From an uncultured Muribaculaceae bacterium (GTDB lineage Bacteria; Bacteroidota; Bacteroidia; Bacteroidales; Muribaculaceae), in the NCBI GenBank assembly GCA_910583675.1, contig CAJTYH010000002.1:62001-126000 (forward strand): 64,000 nt of DNA. The letters run 5' to 3'. Positions 57,301 through 64,000 of the stretch are shown piece after piece; the first letter of the stretch is position 1; every line of letters begins with the position of its first letter. A program made the position numbers and the translations under genes. A model generated the notes under the pieces. That model had not been told where the DNA came from. It did no database searches and saw only the letters and a list, made by a program, of their open reading frames with translations.

Positions 57301-60300
57301 GACATAGACGATGAAGGACGGCTCCTGAATCCGGAGAAACGATGGGGCGGCATCATGCGAAAGATGGAAAACACCAACTTCGAACAGTCAAATATCGAAT
57401 ACGTGCAGTTCTGGATGCTGAATCCGTTCCTTGACCCTGACAACCCCAACTATGAGGGAGGCGACCTCTATTTCAACTTCGGCGAAATATCGGAGGACAT
57501 ACTCAAGGACGGTCTAAAAAGCTATGAGAACGGCGTGCCATACGACGGAGACGACCGTTACATGGAAAATACCGTGTGGGGACGTGTAAGCTCGCAAGCC
57601 TCACTCACCTACTCATTCGACAATACCACAGGATCACGCGCCGTTCAGGACGTGGGTCTTGACGGTCTACGCAACGATGACGAATTCACTTTCGAAACAT
57701 ACAGCAACTATCTTGACCGTCTGCGTTCACGTCTGCCGGCGGCCACGATTGAACGCATGCAGAACGACATATTCTCTCCCTTGAACGATCCGGCAGGAGA
57801 CAATTACCACTTCTTCCGAGGATATGACTATGATGACATGCGCCTCAGCATACTCGAAAGATACAAAAGATACAACGGCGTGGAGGGAAACTCACTTTCA
57901 CCGGAGGAAGCGTCGGATCCGCTATATCAAAGCTCACGAAGCGTGCCCGACGTGGAGGACATCAACCAGGACAACACGCTCAACGAATATGAACGATACT
58001 TCCAATACCGCGTATCCATCCGTCCCGAGGACCTTCAGGTTGGCAAGAATTTCATAACCGACAAACAGGTCGCCCATGTGCTATGCCGCGACGGACAATA
58101 CCAGGATGCCGAATGGTATCAATTCAAGATACCCCTTAGCGCCTACGAGAAGATCGTCGGCTCCATAAACGACTTCTCCACCATACGCTTCGCGCGCATA
58201 TTCATGACCGGTTTCAAAAAGACCACACACCTCCGTTTCGCAACGTTGGAACTGGTGCGTGGCGAATGGCGCACTTATGACTTCAACCTCAACACCCGTG
58301 GCGACGCTCCTGCCGAAGGGGAACTTGATGTGTCTGTTGTGAACATCGAGGAGAATGCAGACCGTGAACCGGTGAATTATGTGTTGCCCCCCGGAGTAAC
58401 CCGCATCGTAGATCCCGGACAGTCCCAGATCACCCAGCTTAACGAGCAGTCCCTCTCGCTCAAAGTAACCGACCTGAAAGCCGGCGACGCACGCGGCATC
58501 TATCGCGACACACAGCAGGACCTGCGCAACTACAAACGTCTGCAGATGTGGGTGCATGCCGAAAATCTTATAGACGACGTGACCAATCTTCGCTCAGGAG
58601 AGCTCTCCATGTTCATACGTCTCGGAACCGACGTGAAAAGCAACTTCTATGAATACGAAATACCGTTGCAGCTCACTCCACATGGCACCTACAATAACTG
58701 GGTGGAGGCCGACCGTTCTACCGTATGGCCGTATGACAACTTCATGGACATAAAGCTGCAGAACCTAGTAGACCTCAAGAAAGCACGCAACCGCGCGAAG
58801 AGCGAGGAAGGGAGCAATGTGGGATTTGCCACACTGTTCACCGGGAGGGATCCGGACAATGAACGGAATCGCATCGCCGTCATGGGCAATCCCTCGCTAA
58901 GCGACGTGCGTGTGATGCTTGTCGGGGTGCGCAACAACTCCAATTCGACCAAGGACGGTATCGTATGGGTCAATGAGCTGAAGGTAACCGACTTCGATGA
59001 GGAAGGTGGATGGGCTGCCAAAGCCAACGTAAACCTGGGATTGTCCGACCTTGCCTCAGTAAACTTCTCCACACATATGGAGACGGCAGGATTCGGCAAC
59101 GTGGATCAGAGCCTTAACTCGCGACGCATAGACAATTATACGCAGTACAACATCGCCGTTCAGGGCGATGCAGGTCGTTTCCTGCCCGAAAAGGTAAAAC
59201 TGCGTGCCCCTATCTATTATTCTTATTCAAAGGAGAAAACCACCCCAAAATACAATCCTCTTGATCAGGACGTATTGCTCAAGGATGCACTTGACGATGC
59301 CGCCAACGACCATGAGCGGGATTCGATAAACGCATATGCCGTAGAACAGAATTCGGTAGAGAGTTTTTCAATCTCAGGATTGAAATTCGACGTGACAAGC
59401 GAGAAACCAATGCCTTGGGATCCGTCAAACTTCACTTTCAATTTCTCTTTCAACAAGCAGGCCAAGACGAATCCGACCACGGAGTATGAGAACACCAACG
59501 ACTATCGCGGATCGTTCGCCTATCAATATTCCCCGATGATAAAGGGACTGAGACCGTTCGGGTGGATAAATTCCAAGAACAAGAATCTGAAATTCCTAAA
59601 GGAATGGGAGATCAACTATCTTCCCAACAGCATCTCGTTCCTGACCAACATGTCGCGCTACTATTACGAGCAGCAGACACGCTCGGAAACCGACGTAATG
59701 TTCCAACTTCCGGTGTCAGTGAGCAAGAACTTCCTCTGGGATCGTCAGTTCCAGCTGACATGGAACATATTGAAATCGCTTAACCTCAGCTTCAATTCCA
59801 ACACTTCCGCGCGAATAGAAGAAACCGTAGGAGCTGTCAACCGCAAACTGTTCCCAGACCGTTACAAGGAGTGGAAAGACACCGTATGGCAGTCCATACT
59901 TTCAATGGGAACTCCATGGAGCTATAACCAATCGTTCGTAGGATCATACCGCGCCCCGTTCAACAGGGTGCCCGTACTGGATTTCCTTACGGCATCCGCC
60001 TCCTATAATGCAACGTATCGCTGGGATCGCGGTGCGGAGATCGACGGCGTGTCGCTTGGCAACACCATCGCCAACCAGTCCTCCCTCAGCGTCGACGGAC
60101 GTTTCAACTTCGACGGACTTTATAATAAGATCCCGTTCGTAAAGGATGTGAACAAACGTTTTGCAAACACGCGTAGAGGATCAACCGCCGAAAAGAAGCC
60201 AAAAAAATTCGAACGTACCTATCAGCTGAAGCCGGACACCACTTTTGTCATAAAACATAATCTCAGGAACAAAAAGATAAAGGTAACAGCCGTGATCGCC

Positions 60301-61857
60301 GACACGGAAGAGCCGTTTGTATTCAAACACAAAGTGATCGACGCTAACAACGTGGAAATCCTGACCCCGTCCGACAAGAACGTCAAGTTCACAATATTGG
60401 AAATCCTCAAGGAGGAAAAGTCGGTATGGCGTGAAGTGGGAGAATATGCTTTGCGATTTGTAATGAGCCCCAAGAACGCCTCCATGCGCTGGAAGCGCAC
60501 TAAAACATTGAGCATACCCCTTTTCCGCAACAACATCGGCAACATATTCGGCCAGGAAACCGGATACGGCCCCATGTCTCCGGGACTGGACTTCGCTTTC
60601 GGCTTTGCCGGAGAGGATTATATCTACAAGGCAAAAGAGCGCGGGTGGCTCATAACCGACGACGGACAGACATCACCTGCGATGTGGTCGATCGGTGAGG
60701 AACTAAACATGGAACTGCAACTAGAGCCTCTGAAAGGACTCAAGATAAACCTGACGATGAACCGTACCGACAACCGCACAAACCAGATCCAGTTCATGTA
60801 CGCTGACATGCCGGTGACCCGTTCAGGTTCATATACCAAGACACATGTCGCCTTGGCCACATCCTTCGGCTCATCAAATGCCGAAAACGGTTACTTCAGC
60901 AAGCACTTCCAGAATTTCCTGGATTACATTCCGGTAATGCGCAGCAGAGTTGAGGCACAATATGCCGGATCCCGTTATCCTACCGGCGGCTTCATGGCTA
61001 ACAGCCCGCATGCCGGCCAACCATTCAGCACCGAGATAGGAACCGTAAGCGAGACGTCAAGCGATGTACTTATACCGGCTTTCATCGCCGCGTATACCGG
61101 CACGTCTCCGGAAAAGCAGTATCTTACACCATTCCCGTCATTTGCGAATGTGTTGCCGAACTGGCGCGTGTCCTACGACGGCCTTGTGAATCTCGGCAAT
61201 CTGAAAAACATATTCAAGAGCTTCACATTGAACCACGCATACCAATGCACATACTCGGTGGGGAGCTATTCTTCCTACCTCAACTGGCTCAGCGCCGGAG
61301 ACAACATTGGTTTCACACTTGACGAGCTTACCGGTGCACCAATTCCGTCGTCGCCCTACAATATCTCTACGGTAAGCATTACAGAGCGCTTTGCTCCACT
61401 TGCAGGCGTAAGCGCCACACTGAAAAACGAACTCCAGCTCAATGCCGAATGGCGCGACCAACGCACCCTGACATTGAACTCTGCCGCCGGTCAGATTGTC
61501 GAGGCTACCACACGCGGCCTAACCTTGGGGCTTGGATACAAGATAGTGAATTTCAACAGCGTGCTCAAATTGAAGAGATCGCAGCAAGGCGTCAGCAACG
61601 ATCTGACCATCAATGCCGATTTTTCATTGCAGAACACCCAGGCACTGATTCGTCGCATCGAAAGCAACTATACCCAGGCGACTTCAGGCACGCGTACGCT
61701 CAACATCAACTTCAACGCAAGTTACATAATGAGCAGGCGCCTGACACTCGCCGCCTACTTCGACCATCAGGTCAACACACCTTTGGTAAGTTCGTCAGCA
61801 TATCCGACCACAAACACTTCCTATGGTTTGTCGCTCAATCTTAACTTAGCACGTTAA
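54382..61857 (+). CDS. sprA: type IX secretion outer-membrane translocon SprA
   Basis: A 2491-residue outer-membrane protein, the translocation pore of the type IX secretion system. It has a signal peptide (to about residue 36) and a proline-rich stretch (PPPPFYPTVPPPANP). A very long beta-rich barrel/soluble region has family blocks such as FDPTTGYYVVRTKLGDIDI, SSYIDDFESAQTGVDLRSP and the C-terminal barrel ending SLNLNLAR. Length and ruvA-sprA order match Bacteroidetes such as Porphyromonas (Sov). No T9SS cargo with a clear C-terminal signal domain was seen in the window. Confidence 0.95.
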   Translation: MMKHSSLRHKLHISRLLALSVIAIILIASSVYAYAQIASTTSGSTLSPPPPFYPTVPPPANPADSIMMPFPVQQTVPSNYENLMEDQFAADLATPSNIRTVAEFDPTTGYYVVRTKLGDIDITTPFLLTEKQYSNWELRRSLQEYYQNRNQSLVEDKEKQPFNIFDMNFAYGPLEKIFGPGGVSLKTQGSVQIKMGVKSNKIDNPSLALNSRRKTYFDFEQKIQATIGASVGDRLNFNMTYNTDATFDFDSKNIKLGYEGKEDDIVKTIEAGNVSMTTGSSLIRGSTALFGLKTQLQFGKLTATALVSQQNSESKSINTKGGAQTTDFSVNVDQYDQNRHFFLSQYFYENYDRFASKVPFVTSGINITRVEIWVTNKSGRYDQARNVVAFTDLGESNRLANDYWIPNPSIPVPSNSSNNLLQVIKEQYPEARNINQVTQALEPLNQYGIEGGRDYEKIESARLLTPSEYTLNSTLGYISIKSQINADEVLGVAFQYTYNGQVYQVGEFSSDITTTTQSLYVKMLKSTTADPKMPMWRLMMKNVYSLGAYQVQKNNFRLNIKYLSDTTGTQINYLPVPGINNQSLLQVLNLDRLDSNEQSNPDGFFDFVEGYTIISATGKIIFPVAEPFGAYLENKIGNPELASKYVYKELYDSTLVVARQFADKNKFILSGSYQASSGSQIRLNAMNVPRGSVIVMAGGVQLVENSDYTVDYSMGIVTITNQSIIDSGQSISVTLENQSMFSTQRKTLLGLDLQYAINKNFNIGTTLMHFSEKALTEKVNIGDEVINNSIFGFNLAYNTKFMWLTNLLNKIPTVNATAPSTLNLTAEYAQLVPHKQKSGSSKGSSYIDDFESAQTGVDLRSPYSWFLASTPYDSGKNPMFPEAALSNNIDYGKNRALLNWYYIDRMFTDKNSSLAPGYIKNDLKQQSNPYVREVTSQEIFPGRELTYGESNTIQTLNLSFYPDERGPYNLDATDIDDEGRLLNPEKRWGGIMRKMENTNFEQSNIEYVQFWMLNPFLDPDNPNYEGGDLYFNFGEISEDILKDGLKSYENGVPYDGDDRYMENTVWGRVSSQASLTYSFDNTTGSRAVQDVGLDGLRNDDEFTFETYSNYLDRLRSRLPAATIERMQNDIFSPLNDPAGDNYHFFRGYDYDDMRLSILERYKRYNGVEGNSLSPEEASDPLYQSSRSVPDVEDINQDNTLNEYERYFQYRVSIRPEDLQVGKNFITDKQVAHVLCRDGQYQDAEWYQFKIPLSAYEKIVGSINDFSTIRFARIFMTGFKKTTHLRFATLELVRGEWRTYDFNLNTRGDAPAEGELDVSVVNIEENADREPVNYVLPPGVTRIVDPGQSQITQLNEQSLSLKVTDLKAGDARGIYRDTQQDLRNYKRLQMWVHAENLIDDVTNLRSGELSMFIRLGTDVKSNFYEYEIPLQLTPHGTYNNWVEADRSTVWPYDNFMDIKLQNLVDLKKARNRAKSEEGSNVGFATLFTGRDPDNERNRIAVMGNPSLSDVRVMLVGVRNNSNSTKDGIVWVNELKVTDFDEEGGWAAKANVNLGLSDLASVNFSTHMETAGFGNVDQSLNSRRIDNYTQYNIAVQGDAGRFLPEKVKLRAPIYYSYSKEKTTPKYNPLDQDVLLKDALDDAANDHERDSINAYAVEQNSVESFSISGLKFDVTSEKPMPWDPSNFTFNFSFNKQAKTNPTTEYENTNDYRGSFAYQYSPMIKGLRPFGWINSKNKNLKFLKEWEINYLPNSISFLTNMSRYYYEQQTRSETDVMFQLPVSVSKNFLWDRQFQLTWNILKSLNLSFNSNTSARIEETVGAVNRKLFPDRYKEWKDTVWQSILSMGTPWSYNQSFVGSYRAPFNRVPVLDFLTASASYNATYRWDRGAEIDGVSLGNTIANQSSLSVDGRFNFDGLYNKIPFVKDVNKRFANTRRGSTAEKKPKKFERTYQLKPDTTFVIKHNLRNKKIKVTAVIADTEEPFVFKHKVIDANNVEILTPSDKNVKFTILEILKEEKSVWREVGEYALRFVMSPKNASMRWKRTKTLSIPLFRNNIGNIFGQETGYGPMSPGLDFAFGFAGEDYIYKAKERGWLITDDGQTSPAMWSIGEELNMELQLEPLKGLKINLTMNRTDNRTNQIQFMYADMPVTRSGSYTKTHVALATSFGSSNAENGYFSKHFQNFLDYIPVMRSRVEAQYAGSRYPTGGFMANSPHAGQPFSTEIGTVSETSSDVLIPAFIAAYTGTSPEKQYLTPFPSFANVLPNWRVSYDGLVNLGNLKNIFKSFTLNHAYQCTYSVGSYSSYLNWLSAGDNIGFTLDELTGAPIPSSPYNISTVSITERFAPLAGVSATLKNELQLNAEWRDQRTLTLNSAAGQIVEATTRGLTLGLGYKIVNFNSVLKLKRSQQGVSNDLTINADFSLQNTQALIRRIESNYTQATSGTRTLNINFNASYIMSRRLTLAAYFDHQVNTPLVSSSAYPTTNTSYGLSLNLNLAR

Positions 61858-61909
61858 AACTTCTGTGACAAGTACGGGATACTCCCCTATTTGGTTAATC
61901 AATGTTATA

Positions 61910-61942
61910 ACCGTCCCATTTGAAACAAACATATGGGATGGT
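61910..61942 (+). terminator. hairpin after sprA
   Basis: ACCGTCCCAT pairs with ATGGGATGGT (one G-U) around a 13-nt loop, followed by TTCATTGTC. It is a moderate terminator 52 bp after the sprA stop. Confidence 0.65.
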
Positions 61943-62017
61943 TTCATTGTCTTATATTCAGACAACCGTTTTAAATAAAGTTTGTCGGAAATATAAAAAC
62001 AATAAAACAAACATACG

Positions 62018-62389
62018 ATGAAAAAGAGAATCCTAAACATGGCGATCGCCATGATAGCACTTGCAGGAGCAAGCGCATACGCAGACAACAACGTGGTATC
62101 AGACGTAAAGGAAGCCACCGAAAAGGTTGCGGACAAAGTAACAGACGGAACTAAAAAAGCTGTAAAAGCCACAAAGGAAGAATTCAACAAAGGAAGCCAG
62201 AAAGTTGGGAATGCGGCCAAGAAAGTCGGAAAAAAAGTCGGGGAAGAGAGCAGGAACCTTAAGGAGGAGGCGAAACGTGGCGGACGTAAGGTCAGCGAAT
62301 TCGTCAAGGGCGAAACCCGTGACAGTGTGTGCGACAAAACAAAATCTTGTTGCACGACGAAAGAGAAATGCCCGACAACAAAAAAATGA
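62018..62389 (+). CDS. secreted lysine-rich helical protein with C-terminal cysteines
   Basis: A 123-residue protein of no recognised family. A signal peptide (residues 1-21, ending ASAYA) is followed by about 80 residues of amphipathic, Lys/Glu/Ala-rich helix (such as KVADKVTDGTKKAVKATKEEF). These recall LEA or YtxH-like proteins. The end has four cysteines, Cys105, 111, 112 and 118 (C-X5-CC-X5-C). The mature protein is very basic. Its stop overlaps the start of the next gene (ATGA), so the two are probably translationally coupled. Function is unknown. Confidence 0.75.
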   Translation: MKKRILNMAIAMIALAGASAYADNNVVSDVKEATEKVADKVTDGTKKAVKATKEEFNKGSQKVGNAAKKVGKKVGEESRNLKEEAKRGGRKVSEFVKGETRDSVCDKTKSCCTTKEKCPTTKK

Positions 62390-62928
62390 CGATGGATACA
62401 ATGAAAAATGTTCTTGTCATAATAGGACATCCTTACTGGGATAGATCCGTAGCCAACAAAGGGATTTTGGACGCCCTCAAGAAGGGTTTCCCAAACATCA
62501 CCATCAGCAACCTCAAGGAATTATATCCGGATTGCAAGCTGAATGTTCCGGAAGAACAGCGTAAACTGCTTGCCGCGGACACAATTGTCCTCCAGTTTCC
62601 AATCATGTGGTTTGGTGCTCCATCCATAATGCATAAGTATTTCGAGGAAGTACTTACCTATGGATTTGCCTACGGTGCAAGTGGTGACAAATTAAAAGGG
62701 AAACATCTGATCGCCTCATTCACAGCAGGAGCACCGGAAACGGCTTACAGCCACACCGGAATAGAAGGCTGCACCATGGAGGAACTTATGCCTCCACTCT
62801 CTGCGACAGCAAAGTACTGCGACCTTGTGTGGGACGGATATGTATGCTCCTATGGAATGATGCGCCCATCTCCTGAAGCAATAAGCAGCCATGCTGACCG
62901 AGTGATCAACAAGATCAACTCAATATGA
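62386..62928 (+). CDS. flavodoxin-fold NAD(P)H oxidoreductase
   Basis: A 180-residue quinone-reductase-like flavoprotein (NQO/KefF/MdaB group). The FMN-binding start is VLVIIGHPYWDRSVANKGI, then QFPIMWFGAPSIMHKYFEEV and SFTAGAPETAYSHTG. The ATG at 62386 overlaps the previous stop by 4 nt; ATG 62392 or 62401 are alternatives. The longer frame to 62329 was rejected because it overlaps the preceding gene extensively. The electron acceptor is unknown. Confidence 0.87.
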   Translation: MTMDTMKNVLVIIGHPYWDRSVANKGILDALKKGFPNITISNLKELYPDCKLNVPEEQRKLLAADTIVLQFPIMWFGAPSIMHKYFEEVLTYGFAYGASGDKLKGKHLIASFTAGAPETAYSHTGIEGCTMEELMPPLSATAKYCDLVWDGYVCSYGMMRPSPEAISSHADRVINKINSI

Positions 62929-62979
62929 TTCAATATCAAACATCGCCGCAAGCGTAAAAAGATCACAAACATAACCAAC

Positions 62980-63023
62980 CAGAACGTCATAATATGCAAT
63001 TGATTGCATATTATGACGTTCTG
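62980..63023. repeat. 44-bp near-perfect palindrome upstream of tRNA-Ser
   Basis: Arms of 21 bp (CAGAACGTCATAATATGCAAT and complement) enclose only 2 nt. A diverged copy of the right arm follows at 63026-63043, with 14 of 18 bases equal and all four differences transitions. There is no T-run. It lies in the 278-bp gap between the oxidoreductase gene and tRNA-Ser. Confidence 0.8.
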
Positions 63024-63098
63024 CTGCACATTATGGCATCCTGAAATATGAGAATGGGAATATATGACAAAATATTCATGAAAAAAGGTGTGACATCC

Positions 63099-63129
63099 TT
63101 GCATAATCAAAAAACAAGTATTAACTTTG
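63099..63129 (+). promoter_or_regulatory. predicted tRNA-Ser promoter
   Basis: TTG (63099-63101), 20 bp, TAACTTTG (63122-63129). The start would be near 63136, about 70 nt before the mature tRNA. Confidence 0.75.
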
Positions 63130-63206
63130 CATCGCTTTTCTGAGGAAGAGCTTATAAGATTCAACGACCTATACAAAGAAGTTGTAATCCCACTATTTTA
63201 ATCTAT

Positions 63207-63296
63207 GGAGAGGTGGGTGAGTGGCTGAAACCACCAGTTTGCTAAACTGACGTAGGAGCAATCCTACCACGAGTTCGAATCTCGTCCTCTCCGCCA
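63207..63296 (+). tRNA. tRNA-Ser (anticodon GCT)
   Basis: The 7-bp acceptor stem GGAGAGG/CCTCTCC, discriminator G and encoded CCA are clear. The anticodon loop TTGCTAA gives GCT, reading AGC and AGU. A long variable arm (GTAGGAGCAATCCTAC) is typical of serine tRNA. The T-arm is CGAGTTCGAATCTCG. Length is 90 nt with CCA. Its 3' end is duplicated downstream. Confidence 0.95.
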
Positions 63297-63297
63297 A
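63277..63297 (+). repeat. direct repeat copy 1: 3' end of tRNA-Ser
   Basis: 21 bases covering the 3' half of the T-arm, the 3' acceptor strand and CCA plus one base. They are exactly repeated at 63390-63410. This is the pattern left when an element integrates into the 3' end of a tRNA gene. Confidence 0.9.
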
Positions 63298-63331
63298 GCA
63301 AAAAGTCAAGCAATAGCTTGGCTTTTTTGCT
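63297..63331 (+). terminator. terminator directly after tRNA-Ser
   Basis: AGCAAAAAGTCAAGC pairs with GCTTGGCTTTTTTGCT (one wobble, one bulge) around AATA. The T-run is within the right arm. Confidence 0.75.
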
Positions 63332-63389
63332 TAAGGGGGGCGAGATTCGAACGAGTAGAGTTCGTTATCGCGAAGCGCTTGCGCAGCAA

Positions 63390-63410
63390 GAATCTCGTCC
63401 TCTCCGCCAA
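63390..63410 (+). repeat. direct repeat copy 2 of the tRNA-Ser 3' end
   Basis: An exact 21-base copy of 63277-63297, 113 bp downstream. It is preceded by GAGTTCG (63358-63364), the other half of the T-arm, with 25 bases inserted between the halves. Confidence 0.9.
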
Positions 63411-63421
63411 AGCATCTTTCA

Positions 63422-63452
63422 AATCCCTGTAAGCAGCTCACTTACAGGGATT
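63422..63452 (+). terminator. second hairpin after the tRNA repeat
   Basis: AATCCCTGTAAG pairs perfectly with CTTACAGGGATT (12 bp) around a 7-nt loop, followed by CTTATTTT. It was perhaps the original tRNA terminator before the scar formed. Confidence 0.8.
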
Positions 63453-63666
63453 CTTATTTTAGGGTATTTGCCCGGAAATGCCGCCAAAATGCCCCGAAAT
63501 GACATAGTCGCGCTACACAGATGCTACGCAATACACATCTATAAAATTATCTATGGAATGTTTCATCTGTTAAATGCGTTTTTGATTATTATTTCTTTTT
63601 AAATGTCAGGGAATGGGATATTAACCAAATAATTGTCAACTTTGCGACCAGATAGATCTGACAAGA

Positions 63667-64000
63667 ATGAGACCTATGCCACGGACTGCCATGACGATAT
63701 ATGCGCTTGTCGTGCTAATATTCAGCATGACCGGACAAAACCATAGTATTGTCGTAGCGGATTCAACTACACGTACCCCTTTGCCAAGCGCATCCATATT
63801 CGACCATAAGGGACAGATTGTCGGCATCTGCAATCCAAAAGGGAGAACACCATATATTTCCACCACAAGCTATCCAATTACAGTCCGTTATCTGGGATTC
63901 AAGGAGAAAACCGTAACTATGCCACCTCCGGACACGATATTTCTCCAGGAAAACCAGACAGAACTGCCGGAAATCGTTGTGAAATCACGACAACATAAAA
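63667..64000 (+). CDS. surface protein with carboxypeptidase-regulatory-like domain (3' end outside window)
   Basis: Only the first 111 codons are seen; the frame runs off the window. There is a hydrophobic signal region (about residues 9-22), then a carboxypeptidase-regulatory-like beta-sandwich with TPLPSASIFDHKGQIVGICN, PITVRYLGFKEKTV and DTIFLQENQTELPEIVVKSR. This resembles N-terminal parts of Bacteroidales outer-membrane proteins related to TonB-dependent receptors or barrel proteins. A weak -7-like CAACTTTG lies upstream at 63638-63645. Confidence 0.75.
   Translation, partial: MRPMPRTAMTIYALVVLIFSMTGQNHSIVVADSTTRTPLPSASIFDHKGQIVGICNPKGRTPYISTTSYPITVRYLGFKEKTVTMPPPDTIFLQENQTELPEIVVKSRQHK

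Larger units (their letters stand above)
63297..63666. other. gene-free stretch with tRNA-derived remnants
   Basis: In these 370 bp I see only the tRNA terminator, an inverted tRNA fragment at 63341-63352, the second 21-bp repeat at 63390-63410 and a second hairpin at 63422-63452. No gene is supported; a 94-codon frame across it (63318-63602) contains the repeats and has no family-like sequence. It is best read as an integration scar. Confidence 0.65.

Noticed and set aside
63318..63602. 94-codon frame after tRNA-Ser
   Set aside because: It contains tRNA-derived repeats and two hairpins and has no domain.

Overview
The window is about 64 kb of chromosome from an anaerobic member of the Bacteroidales, most likely a Muribaculaceae-type gut bacterium. 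This rests on recognised protein families (SprA, DUF4296 and DUF4827 lipoproteins, oxygen-sensitive NrdD/NrdG, rubrerythrin, the lspA-DksA-ileS block). It also rests on many promoters of the Bacteroidetes type, with a -7 box TAnnTTTG about 20 bp after a TTG or TTTG box. Family placement is inference; no 16S rRNA gene is present. Gene density is high and nearly everything is core housekeeping. The only clear trace of mobile DNA is around the tRNA-Ser at the right end.

Layout. 1-4949 is an ABC export operon: two MacB/FtsX-like permeases (the first cut by the window edge), a membrane-fusion protein and a TolC-like channel. 5033-9873 lies on the minus strand: an NlpC/P60 endopeptidase, then nrnA-like DHH phosphoesterase, DUF4827 lipoprotein and phosphoglucosamine mutase, with a flavodoxin upstream. 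10008-17660 is plus: purH, then the rod-shape block mreB, mreC, mreD, mrdA and rodA. 17737-21707 holds a Crp/Fnr regulator, a D15-type outer-membrane barrel and a phosphoethanolamine transferase. 21866-26706 has nrdD-nrdG, rpmH, rubrerythrin and pyrK. 26727-32968 is minus: ileS, a DksA/TraR protein, lspA, a DUF4296 lipoprotein and a small unknown protein. 33016-39028 is minus: an alpha/beta hydrolase, a membrane-anchored Mur ligase and ddl; a secreted nitroreductase; and an ECF sigma operon with two small membrane proteins.

39186-47304 is plus: guaB, a double-parvulin PPIase, a pyrB-pyrI-flavin reductase-glyA operon and plsC. 47389-50397 holds nadC (minus), pgeF (plus), umuD (minus) and tsaC (plus). 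50441-61857 is plus: a polyprenyl glycosylphosphotransferase, a ClC channel, ruvA and the 2491-residue T9SS translocon gene sprA. 62018-62928 pairs a small secreted lysine-rich, cysteine-tailed protein with a flavodoxin-fold oxidoreductase. 63207-63296 is tRNA-Ser(GCT), followed by a 21-bp direct repeat of its 3' end. The window ends inside a surface protein gene with a carboxypeptidase-regulatory-like domain.

How the genes fit together. Cell-envelope construction dominates: peptidoglycan precursors (glmM, ddl, the Mur ligase), elongation machinery (mre genes, PBP2, RodA), lipoprotein maturation (lspA), lipid synthesis or modification (plsC, EptA-like), outer-membrane biogenesis (D15 protein, PPIase) and T9SS secretion (sprA). 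Nucleotide synthesis (purH, guaB, pyrB, pyrI, pyrK, nrdD) is the second theme. I did not see an obviously new defence system or large mobile island. The least explained items are the tRNA-Ser scar, the long palindrome before it, the secreted Cys-tailed protein, the membrane Mur ligase operon and the ECF operon.
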